A DNA stretch of 9,195 nt from JAQUGA01 sp038210985. GTDB lineage: Bacteria; Bacteroidota; Bacteroidia; Bacteroidales; WCHB1-69. Positions within the stretch are counted from its first letter, which is position 1, and each line of letters opens with the position of its first letter. Below the pieces are notes generated by a model that searched no databases, was not told where the DNA came from, and saw only the letters and a list, made by a program, of their open reading frames with translations. Both the position numbers and the translations under genes were made by a program. The stretch spans positions 1 to 9,195 of the forward strand of contig JBBQWB010000114.1 in assembly GCA_038210985.1 (NCBI GenBank), in the 5' to 3' direction. Of this stretch, positions 1-5,933 are shown in pieces.

Positions 1-228
1 CCAACATGCAAAATCTAAATCGCGAGATGGAGAAGTCCACATGTGAATATTTATTCTGCCAGGTTGGTCAACTTGTAAATAATACCAAGCTGGGTTGGGC
101 GTAGAACCTAAACAGCCAATGCTTGATCCGAAACTTCCCGTACCAACACCTGCTGGAAACGAATATGTTGGATCATCCGAGCAAAAAGGAGCAGCACCAG
201 CACAAGTTGGACCACCTTGTTGTGAAAA
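1..228. repeat. Direct repeat copy A (matches 2836-3063)
   Basis: Bases 1-228 align without gaps to 2836-3063, an offset of 2835. I count 7 mismatches (at 141, 143, 144, 190, 199, 200 and 220), so 221 of 228 bases are identical, and the first 140 bases are identical. The similarity probably continues left of the window. It stops abruptly at 229, inside the codons for the last residues of the signal peptide. Confidence 0.95.
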
Positions 229-291
229 CACTACTGTACTTGACGAAACAAACAGCAGTATAAAAATGATTTTAGGATACAATTTCATCAT
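1..291 (-). CDS. Secreted T9SS cargo protein, N-terminal fragment (paralogue of the gene at 1117-3126), cut by window edge
   Basis: This frame is open from an ATG at 291 to the first base of the window, giving 97 codons without a stop. The product starts with a second Met (ATG at 288 is an equally possible start), then a Lys, a hydrophobic core (IIFILLFV) and a signal-peptide end VFSQQGG, so export by Sec is likely with cleavage near S23. The mature part is almost the same as residues 24-97 of the neighbouring 669-residue protein, including GSSIGCLGSTPNPAWYYLQV and SRDLDFACW; differences lie at VGTG versus VNSG and TCAG versus TCGG. By homology it is expected to be a surface or secreted T9SS substrate, but its C-terminus is not visible, so the sorting domain is inferred. 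No Shine-Dalgarno is present. The gene lies downstream of its paralogue in the same orientation. Real function is unknown. Confidence 0.85.
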   Translation of the reverse strand, partial: MMKLYPKIIFILLFVSSSTVVFSQQGGPTCAGAAPFCSDDPTYSFPAGVGTGSFGSSIGCLGSTPNPAWYYLQVDQPGRINIHMWTSPSRDLDFACW

Positions 292-513
292 AACATTAAT
301 TTGAAAAGTTTAAAAAATGATAGTCAACGAAATTAAGACAAAATCTAATAGAGTTAAGTTGTCTGATTGTTAAAATCATTTTTTTTAGTTTAGTGTTTTT
401 CTATAAAGTCCGATAACAGCCTTCTTTTCGTCAAGTTTTCTCGTCATTCCGATAAAGATTTTGTTGGTTTTTTATGAAAAAACTTAAAAAATCTAATTCA
501 AAACTCGCTAAAT

Positions 514-531
514 CTGTCTGACGTCAGGCAG
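514..531. repeat. 18-bp near-perfect palindrome with CTGACGTCAG core
   Basis: The sequence CTGTCTGACGTCAGGCAG is self-complementary except for one T/G position (517 with 528), which would be a G-U pair in RNA. The inner ten bases are a perfect palindrome. It is the only obviously GC-rich word in this part of the spacer. It could be a protein-binding site or a dispersed repeat; the sequence does not tell which. Confidence 0.5.
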
Positions 532-550
532 TCCTCGAATTTGATGTTTT

Positions 551-581
551 TTGATTTTTAACCCTCGATTCTAAAAATCAA
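551..581. repeat. 10-bp perfect stem hairpin
   Basis: TTGATTTTTA at 551-560 is the exact reverse complement of TAAAAATCAA at 572-581, with an 11-base loop. The stem is A/T-rich, so it would be a weak RNA hairpin. It has no T-tract typical of a terminator and is far from the end of any gene. Function unknown. Confidence 0.45.
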
Positions 582-628
582 CACTAAATCGGAGTCAAAC
601 ACTGAGTTTTCTTGCTGACACTATTTAT

Positions 629-779
629 AATACCAATACTTATTTCAAATTAGTCCAACGGATAATTTGAAATTTAGTATGGCATGTCCTCGCATAGCGG
701 GATTTATGCTCGATGCGTAATATAAATTACTGAATTAAATTTGAGATAATTGGACTAAAGCATATTAGCATACGGTATT
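629..779. repeat. MITE-like inverted-repeat element, about 151 bp
   Basis: The outer ends AATACC (629-634) and GGTATT (774-779) are inverted repeats. A perfect 9-bp inverted repeat, TTAGTCCAA (650-658) and TTGGACTAA (750-758), lies exactly the same distance inside each end, so the two 30-base arms are equal in length. Inside, further partial matches occur (CGCAT near 691 against ATGCG near 714). The symmetry suggests one unit able to fold into a cruciform or long hairpin, as in small non-autonomous mobile elements or intergenic repeats. I saw no clear target-site duplication and no coding capacity, so its class is inferred. Confidence 0.5.
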
Positions 780-788
780 CAGATTTGG

Positions 789-829
789 TTCGGATTTGCA
801 ATCCGAATCAGCAAAAAGCTAATCGGATT
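789..829. repeat. Two mutually exclusive hairpins sharing one arm
   Basis: TTCGGATT (789-796) pairs perfectly with AATCCGAA (800-807) across a 3-base loop. The same middle arm can instead pair with TCGGATT at 823-829, with an extra AGC/GCT stem (810-812 with 818-820) closing an AAAAA loop. The arrangement formally resembles an attenuator or switch, but no gene starts downstream within reach on the plus strand, and on the minus strand it lies beyond the terminator at 1076-1104. A decayed repeat is the simpler reading. Confidence 0.45.
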
Positions 830-879
830 ATAAAATTCCATCATTGTTAACGAAACGCTGTGAAATTCATAAAAGGGGG

Positions 880-1064
880 CTTCTAAAAATTAGATTTTTC
901 GAGGCGATTAAGATTTTTCGCAGTCCCGATTTAGATTTTGTAAGTTTTCAACGCTATTTTAGACACTAAGCATAAAGATGAAAGGCGTTGAAATTCAACA
1001 AAATATTAATCGGGATTAGGATTTCAAAATTGAAAAGCAGCGATGAAAAAGCAATTTTTAGAAG
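880..1064. repeat. Long imperfect inverted repeat, about 185 bp
   Basis: The ends match perfectly over 12 bases: CTTCTAAAAATT (880-891) against AATTTTTAGAAG (1053-1064). The inner arms 925-954 and 985-1014 are inverted copies with 24 of 30 positions matching, anchored by CCCGATT/AATCGGG and TTCAACGC/GCGTTGAA, and leave a 30-base loop (955-984). The outer-middle parts of the arms differ in length and match only loosely. No frame of useful length lies inside. This may be a MITE-like element or a structured RNA, and it sits 11 bases beyond the terminator of the T9SS cargo gene. Confidence 0.6.
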
Positions 1065-1075
1065 TAACCAAAAAT

Positions 1076-1104
1076 AAAAAGAGGTGAAAAACCCACCTCT
1101 TTTT
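1076..1104 (-). terminator. Rho-independent terminator of the T9SS cargo gene
   Basis: AAAAAGAGGTG (1076-1086) pairs with CACCTCTTTTT (1094-1104) around a 7-base loop. Read on the minus strand, the hairpin ends in TTTTT followed by ATTTTT, a good U-tract, starting 13 bases after the stop codon at 1117. The A/T flanks make it formally bidirectional. Confidence 0.85.
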
Positions 1105-1116
1105 ATTAATAGTACA

Positions 1117-3126
1117 TTATCTTATAATAGTAAAATTGCCTGTGTATTCATGTGGAATACCTTCTAGGTCTATAAGGAAGAAGCGGTAAACATAGATACC
1201 ATGGGGAGCTTTTATGCCAGAATCTAAATATCCATCCCAATAAGCAGATGAATTGTGAGAAATAAATATAATCTGTCCCCATCTGTCAAATATCATCATA
1301 GTGAAATTACTTGGGTCTAAGCCGCGTCCAACAGGTTTAAACACTTCATTCAAACCATCTTTATCAGGAGAGAAGGCATTAGGAATATAAAAAGAATAAG
1401 GACTTTCGACTTGAATAACTATACTGGTAGAATCTATACACCCGTAATCTGATGTAACAATTAACCAAGTTGTATATTTTCCAACAGCGGAGTATGTATG
1501 TATTGGGTTTTGAACGATGGAGGTATTAGACGGTGATAAAAATTCGCCAAAATTCCAATACCAAGATGTAGCATTAGTGGAGGCATCTTGGAATGCTAAA
1601 TCAGGATTGTCTAGTGTAACAATATCCGATTGTACAGTGAAATCAGCAACTGGTTTAGGATATACTTCAACTGTAGTAGTGTTAATACCTGAGCAACCAT
1701 ATTGATTTGTTCCAGTAACACTGTAGGAAGTAGTAAATGTTGGATTTATACTAATTGTAGCAGTTTGCATTCCATTATTCCAAGTGTAGTAAGTTCCTCC
1801 AGTAGCAGAAATTTGAGCTACTTCACCAGTACAGATAGCATCACCAATAGCTTCAATTATAGCATCTGGATTAACAACAACGGTGTCTATCGTAAAACAT
1901 CCATGTAAATCGGTAACTGTAATTGTATATACTTCGGTTTGAGTAACCACAGGATTTATTATTGCAGTATCACCCAAACTACAACACCAATGATAAGTAG
2001 CTCCAGTTGGAGAAGATACTATCGCTTGTTGTCCCGAACAAATCATAGAAGGATTAATGGTAACAACTGGATTTTCGTAAACACTAACTGTAACGGATGC
2101 CGTATTTGTACAGCCTTGAGCTGAAGTTCCAGTAACAGTATATGTTGTAGTAATGGTAGGGGTAACTGTAATAGGATTTCCAGTATTTCCAGAACTCCAA
2201 TTGTAAGTGGCAGCACCTGCACCAGTAAGGGTTGAGTTTTGATTTGGACAAACATCATTGGCAGTAATAGTAACGTTTGGTTTAGGGCTAACAACTAAAG
2301 TAGCACTTACAGCCGCACCAGTTTGACCTGTTGGTGGGTGAAGAACCATGGTATAAGTGCCAGCTTGATTAGGTTGAGTATTTGTTATTGTAACTGAAGG
2401 TGTTGGGCCATATTGATAAAATCCAGCAGGACCTTCAAATGTATAATTCGCACCAGCAATAGGATTTTCGACTGTTAAAACGGCAGTTTCGCCAACGCAA
2501 ACGGTATCGCCGTGGAAAGGACGAACAATAGCACAGTTAGTTGAGCCAACACTTGTGGTATGGCTTTGGAAGTTAATTTGACAAGCTTGGTTTGAATAAT
2601 TTGTAATTAATAAAATATACCATTGACCTGTTTGTGCATTTGGAATATGAACATATTCGATGGGGTCAGAAGCGTAGCTACAATCTGTCATATTGCCAAC
2701 AGGATATCCTCCTAAGTTAGAGGGATTTGCACCAGAACTAGGTCCGTGAGAAGAGCAACTACTGCAATTTAGAAGAAGCTGACTGCAAACACCCGAAGCT
2801 TGAAGAGCCGCAAAGCTAGATGCTGTAAATGGACCCCAACATGCAAAATCTAAATCGCGAGATGGAGAAGTCCACATGTGAATATTTATTCTGCCAGGTT
2901 GGTCAACTTGTAAATAATACCAAGCTGGGTTGGGCGTAGAACCTAAACAGCCAATGCTTGATCCGAAACTTCCCGAATTAACACCTGCTGGAAACGAATA
3001 TGTTGGATCATCCGAGCAAAAAGGTGCAGCACCTCCACAAGTTGGACCACCTTGCTGTGAAAATGCAAATTGCCAAATAACTAAAAATAGGGCAGTTGAA
3101 ATTAGTTTTAAAAAAGATGTTTTCAT
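1117..3126 (-). CDS. Secreted multidomain T9SS cargo protein with Ig-like repeats, PKD domain and CHU_C sorting domain
   Basis: The 669-residue product has a clear signal peptide (residues 1-23, ending AFS before QQGG). Its order is: a Cys-rich N-terminal beta domain (about 24-195, with PAWYYLQV and WYILLITNYSNQ); an Ig-like domain (about 205-280); three repeats of about 70 residues (284-353, 354-421, 422-492); a PKD domain (493-574, with ATSWYWNFGE); and a C-terminal domain (578-669) with YIPNAFSPDKDGLNEVF, FDRWGQIIF and APHGIYVYRF. The last is the CHU_C or gliding-motility-associated domain, a type B signal for T9SS. Each repeat has a central Trp (310, 380, 449) and a Cys pair 46-47 apart (293/339, 363/410, 432/478), probably disulfides. 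The protein should be exported by Sec, then moved across the outer membrane and anchored or released. Its ligand is unknown; adhesion is a guess. There is no Shine-Dalgarno. A closely similar N-terminus occurs in the next gene downstream. Confidence 0.92.
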   Translation of the reverse strand: MKTSFLKLISTALFLVIWQFAFSQQGGPTCGGAAPFCSDDPTYSFPAGVNSGSFGSSIGCLGSTPNPAWYYLQVDQPGRINIHMWTSPSRDLDFACWGPFTASSFAALQASGVCSQLLLNCSSCSSHGPSSGANPSNLGGYPVGNMTDCSYASDPIEYVHIPNAQTGQWYILLITNYSNQACQINFQSHTTSVGSTNCAIVRPFHGDTVCVGETAVLTVENPIAGANYTFEGPAGFYQYGPTPSVTITNTQPNQAGTYTMVLHPPTGQTGAAVSATLVVSPKPNVTITANDVCPNQNSTLTGAGAATYNWSSGNTGNPITVTPTITTTYTVTGTSAQGCTNTASVTVSVYENPVVTINPSMICSGQQAIVSSPTGATYHWCCSLGDTAIINPVVTQTEVYTITVTDLHGCFTIDTVVVNPDAIIEAIGDAICTGEVAQISATGGTYYTWNNGMQTATISINPTFTTSYSVTGTNQYGCSGINTTTVEVYPKPVADFTVQSDIVTLDNPDLAFQDASTNATSWYWNFGEFLSPSNTSIVQNPIHTYSAVGKYTTWLIVTSDYGCIDSTSIVIQVESPYSFYIPNAFSPDKDGLNEVFKPVGRGLDPSNFTMMIFDRWGQIIFISHNSSAYWDGYLDSGIKAPHGIYVYRFFLIDLEGIPHEYTGNFTIIR
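2836..3063. repeat. Direct repeat copy B (matches 1-228)
   Basis: This is the second copy of the near-identical segment. It encodes residues 22-97 of the complete T9SS cargo protein, from the end of the signal peptide to the DLDFACW motif. The copies are in the same orientation, so homologous recombination between them would delete or duplicate the 2.8 kb between. Confidence 0.95.
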
Positions 3127-3229
3127 ATGTTATGACTACTAAATATTACAATATTAAAATTTTTGAACATTACGAATAAAAGACAAAGGTTTTAAATGCA
3201 AAGTTGCCTCTATTAAATTTACTAGACAA

Positions 3230-3237
3230 CAAAAATA
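3230..3237 (-). promoter_or_regulatory. Possible -7 box (TATTTTTG) for the T9SS cargo gene
   Basis: On the minus strand this reads TATTTTTG, a full match to the Bacteroidota primary sigma factor -7 consensus TAnnTTTG. It is about 104 bases before the ATG at 3126, implying a leader near 100 bases. I found no convincing -33 TTTG at the expected distance, so this is tentative. No clear terminator for the upstream dehydrogenase gene was seen in 3127-3264, so read-through is also possible. Confidence 0.3.
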
Positions 3238-3264
3238 GTTAAAAAAACACATCATTTGTCATTT

Positions 3265-4404
3265 TTACAACATTTTACATGTAATATTTGTTATATCTTC
3301 GTTATTAATTTCATACTTTAATCCATTCGTATTGTTGATAATAAGCCGGTGTATTATGTTTGGTTTTTCTTCAGAAAGCAAGTCTAATTGAGATAAGTTT
3401 ATTGATAAACCAATATCTTTTAAAAATGTTTCAAAAGAGGATATAGATTCTTCTATGGTAGGTGCTATAAACAAGTACTTTGAAAATAAAATTAGTCTTT
3501 CATCATTTTGTTTGGGAATTGTTTTAAGCCAAGCTGGATAAACAATTGAAAGAGATTCTCCATGTGAAATATCGTACATGACCGAAAGAGAATGTCCAAT
3601 ATTGTGAGCACCCCAATCAGCCGAAGTTTTTCCCATAGAAGTTACGCCATTTAAGGATAAGGTGGAGGCTAATAACATTCGTGATCGAAGGTCATAATTT
3701 TTCAAATCATTTAGCAAGGGAATGGATATTTCTTTTATTTCATGGATGATGGAAATTATAAATGCATCAATTAATGGCGAACTGCCATTGCCAAACCAGT
3801 ATTCTAGGCAATGTGCAATGATATCTGCAATGCCACATGCTGTTTGATGTTTAGAAACGGAAAAAGTATATTCTGGGTCTAGGAATGATTCCTTGGGAAA
3901 TAAAAGTGGATGCCCAAAACCTATTTTCTGAAGTGTATTATTGTTTTGAATAACTGCAAAGGAGTTCATTTCGCTACCTGTTGCTGCAAGGGTTAAAATC
4001 GTGAGTAAAGGAAGCGTTTTCGAGGGTGTTGATGTTTCTGTAAAATAGTTCCAAACATCTTCTGTTACTGGAATTCCGGAAGCAATCATTTTAGCACTGT
4101 CAATAACACTACCTCCACCAACTGCTAATATTACATCAACCTTTTCCAATTTTCCTAAAGTTATTGCTTCATATACATCTTCAATTATTGGATTTGGACG
4201 AATTCCACTAAACTCTACAAATTCAATTTTATTTTGATTTAATTCTGAAACTACTTGCTGATAAATGCCGTTTTGTTTAATGGAACCTTGTCCATATACG
4301 AACAATACCTTTTTCCCATATTTTTTTAGGGATAATCCCAATTCAGAAATAACTCCTTTGCCAAAAAGTATTTTTGTGGGATTATAAAAACTGAAATTTT
4401 CCAT
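3265..4404 (-). CDS. Iron-containing alcohol dehydrogenase, YqhD / NADPH-dependent butanol dehydrogenase type
   Basis: This group III alcohol dehydrogenase reduces aldehydes or oxidises alcohols in the cytoplasm with NAD(P)H and a divalent metal. With the ATG at 4404 as start it has 379 residues, near the usual length of about 385. It begins MENFSFYNPTKILFGKG, typical of the YqhD/BdhA branch. The nucleotide-binding motif GGGSVIDSAK lies at 96-105 and TLAATGSEMNS at about 138-148. Metal ligands D194, H198, H267 and H281 are all present (ADIIAH; WGAHNIGH; ISHGE), at the same positions I recall for E. coli YqhD, which supports this start. A longer frame starting with TTG at 4419 is less likely because it would overlap the Shine-Dalgarno GGAGG at 4413-4417, correctly spaced for the ATG. 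It is divergent from the OmpA gene and not in an operon. The physiological substrate cannot be read from sequence; detoxifying short aldehydes is a typical role. Confidence 0.93.
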   Translation of the reverse strand: MENFSFYNPTKILFGKGVISELGLSLKKYGKKVLFVYGQGSIKQNGIYQQVVSELNQNKIEFVEFSGIRPNPIIEDVYEAITLGKLEKVDVILAVGGGSVIDSAKMIASGIPVTEDVWNYFTETSTPSKTLPLLTILTLAATGSEMNSFAVIQNNNTLQKIGFGHPLLFPKESFLDPEYTFSVSKHQTACGIADIIAHCLEYWFGNGSSPLIDAFIISIIHEIKEISIPLLNDLKNYDLRSRMLLASTLSLNGVTSMGKTSADWGAHNIGHSLSVMYDISHGESLSIVYPAWLKTIPKQNDERLILFSKYLFIAPTIEESISSFETFLKDIGLSINLSQLDLLSEEKPNIIHRLIINNTNGLKYEINNEDITNITCKML

Positions 4405-4412
4405 TTGCTTGA

Positions 4413-4417
4413 CCTCC
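4413..4417 (-). promoter_or_regulatory. Shine-Dalgarno GGAGG that fixes the dehydrogenase start
   Basis: On the minus strand GGAGG sits 8 bases before the ATG at 4404. It is the only canonical ribosome-binding site I see before any gene in this window. It overlaps the in-frame TTG at 4419, arguing against that upstream start. Confidence 0.75.
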
Positions 4418-4555
4418 AATTTTTATAAACGATTATAGTAGAGATAAGTTGCAAATTTTATTTTTATTTTCGAGAATTTTAACGCCTTAAAAAGAACAAA
4501 TAAAAAAAATATTGCATGTTTTGTTAATTTCCATTTAACGTAGAATATATTTTTA

Positions 4556-4563
4556 TATTTTTG
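4556..4563 (+). promoter_or_regulatory. Possible -7 box (TATTTTTG) for the OmpA-family gene
   Basis: TATTTTTG fully matches TAnnTTTG and lies 20 bases before the ATG at 4584, implying a very short A-rich leader. No well-spaced -33 element was found (TTTTG at 4519-4523 is too far away). The A-rich run before the ATG, without Shine-Dalgarno, is typical of Bacteroidota. Confidence 0.4.
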
Positions 4564-4583
4564 TAAAATAAAAATACAAAAAA

Positions 4584-5885
4584 ATGAAAAAAACAATCTT
4601 TTTATTTATGGGATTGATGTTAATGATGGGTATAAACTATTCGCAAATAGACATTAAATCTAAGGTTAAGGACAAAACCAATCAACGTATTGAAACTCGA
4701 ACCGATGAGGGAATAGAAAAAGGATTAGATAAAATAGAAGATGGAGTAGGAAGTATCTTTAAAAAGAAAGATAAAAAAGAGAAAACCGAAGAAACAAAAA
4801 CTACCGAAACCACCGAAACTAATACAACAACTACCGAAACTAAAACAAAACCCGAAGACAAACCGAAGTTTGAAAGTTATACAAAATACGACTTTGTTCC
4901 TGGTGATCAAATTTTGTATTTTGATGATTTTGAGCAAGTTAATATTGGTGATTATCCTGCTTTATGGTCTGGTAATGGAAGTGGTGAAGTTAGAACCAAT
5001 AATTTATTTCCTGGAAAATGGTTTCAAATGATTCAGCCAGAAATGGTGGTAGTAATTGAAAAAGATTTTAAGTTGCCTGAGAATTTTATTTTTGAAATGG
5101 ATTTTGTTCCATTAATAGATGAAAAAAAAGCAGATGAAAATTATGATTATGGTGCTTTTCAAATGACTTTTTATGATGGAACTGGTGAGTTTGTGGATGA
5201 TGGTCTTTATCCAGGGAACAATGGACTGCATGTCGCCTTAAGTAATTCAAGTTGGCAAGCTCGCGGTTATGCAGATGGTGCTCAAACAACTCGTGATGGT
5301 GAAGGAAGTAATGTGTTGCCGAAAATTAACGAAGTTAATCATGTTATTATTTGGTTCCAAAAATCAAGATTACGTGTTTATTTTGGAGGAAAAAAAGTGA
5401 TTGATTTACCATCTGTTATATATTATCCTCAAACAAAATTTACTCGTTTTAGAATATCAACATGGGGTTGCAATGGAGTTCCAATGATAAAAAATGTAAA
5501 ATTCACTACAGCATCACCAGATACTCGAAGTAAATTAATTACCGAAGGAAAGTTGATAACTTATGGAATTACATTTGATTCCGGAAAAGACATAGTTAAA
5601 CCCGAGTCTTACGGTACATTAGCAGATATTGCTAAGGTTTTAACCGAAAATCCAACGGTTAGAGTAAAAGTTATTGGACATACCGACAGCGATGGAAATG
5701 CTCCTTCAAACCTCGATTTATCGAAAAAACGAGCGATTTCGGTTAAAAATTCATTAGTTAATGATTTTAAAATTGATGCTTCACGAATTGAAACGGATGG
5801 AAAAGGACAAACGGAAGCAATTTCTCCAAATACAACATCCGAGGGTAAAGCAAAAAACCGCAGGGTTGAGTTTATTAAATTGTAG
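4584..5885 (+). CDS. OmpA-family cell-envelope protein with a middle beta-sandwich-like domain
   Basis: The 433-residue product starts with a signal peptide (1-20, MKKTIFLFMGLMLMMGINYS). Next comes a charged stretch (about 24-65) and a low-complexity K/E/T-rich linker (about 60-97). The middle region (about 100-310) is rich in aromatic residues and Gly, with FDDFEQVNIGDYPALW and later GGKKVIDLP; it resembles LamG/concanavalin-type beta-sandwich folds, an inference from pattern only. The C-terminal domain (about 325-433) is an OmpA/MotB peptidoglycan-binding domain, with ITFDSGKDIVKPES, VIGHTDSDG and NRRVEFIKL. The residues that contact diaminopimelate in OmpA correspond to D368 and R383, with the normal 15-residue spacing. 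It probably tethers the outer membrane or periplasmic surface to peptidoglycan. No beta-barrel is evident, unlike E. coli OmpA. It is followed 48 bases later by rsmE on the same strand. Confidence 0.88.
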   Translation: MKKTIFLFMGLMLMMGINYSQIDIKSKVKDKTNQRIETRTDEGIEKGLDKIEDGVGSIFKKKDKKEKTEETKTTETTETNTTTTETKTKPEDKPKFESYTKYDFVPGDQILYFDDFEQVNIGDYPALWSGNGSGEVRTNNLFPGKWFQMIQPEMVVVIEKDFKLPENFIFEMDFVPLIDEKKADENYDYGAFQMTFYDGTGEFVDDGLYPGNNGLHVALSNSSWQARGYADGAQTTRDGEGSNVLPKINEVNHVIIWFQKSRLRVYFGGKKVIDLPSVIYYPQTKFTRFRISTWGCNGVPMIKNVKFTTASPDTRSKLITEGKLITYGITFDSGKDIVKPESYGTLADIAKVLTENPTVRVKVIGHTDSDGNAPSNLDLSKKRAISVKNSLVNDFKIDASRIETDGKGQTEAISPNTTSEGKAKNRRVEFIKL

Positions 5886-5902
5886 AACATAAATTAAAAA
5901 AA

Positions 5903-5919
5903 TGTGCTAAATTCGCACA
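5903..5919 (+). promoter_or_regulatory. Small hairpin overlapping a promoter-like TAAATTCG box before rsmE
   Basis: TGTGC (5903-5907) pairs with GCACA (5915-5919). The loop region holds TAAATTCG (5908-5915), one mismatch from TAnnTTTG, 18 bases before the rsmE ATG. It may be the rsmE -7 box or a weak stem after the OmpA gene; no T-tract follows, so I do not call it a terminator. Confidence 0.3.
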
Positions 5920-5933
5920 AATAATTTATTTTT

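Larger units (their letters stand above)
292..1075. other. Gene-free spacer rich in palindromic repeats
   Basis: About 780 bases lie between the tandem T9SS paralogues with no convincing coding frame on either strand and no tRNA or rRNA-like fold. The stretch is a patchwork of inverted repeats, described separately: 514-531, 551-581, 629-779, 789-829 and 880-1064. A weak A/T-only hairpin (467-473 pairing with 477-483) is also present. The left part must contain the promoter of the partial gene at 1-291, but I could not find a clean TAnnTTTG box for it. No transposase remnant was recognised. Confidence 0.7.

Noticed and set aside
95..304. Plus-strand frame of 69 codons, with a near-identical twin at 2930-3142
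   Set aside because: Both are antisense to the repeated T9SS cargo gene; their similarity follows from the minus-strand duplication, and the minus frames carry signal peptides and known domains.
292..1075. CRISPR array, transposase gene or tRNA in the long spacer
   Set aside because: The repeats are inverted and unlike each other, with no regular spacing; no transposase-like frame and no cloverleaf were found.
1517..2124. Several short plus-strand frames inside the T9SS gene
   Set aside because: They are antisense shadows of the Ser/Thr-rich repeats and show no domain or start signal of their own.
4405..4419. TTG start giving five extra residues on the alcohol dehydrogenase
   Set aside because: The TTG overlaps the GGAGG ribosome-binding site that serves the ATG at 4404, and homologues begin at that Met.
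4725..4937. Minus-strand frame rich in Phe, Cys and Gly within the OmpA-family gene
   Set aside because: It is the complement of the K/E/T-rich linker and looks membrane-like only because of that low-complexity composition.
5609..5890. Minus-strand frame of 93 codons at the end of the OmpA-family gene
   Set aside because: The plus-strand frame encodes a clear OmpA domain over the same bases; the reverse frame has no recognisable features.
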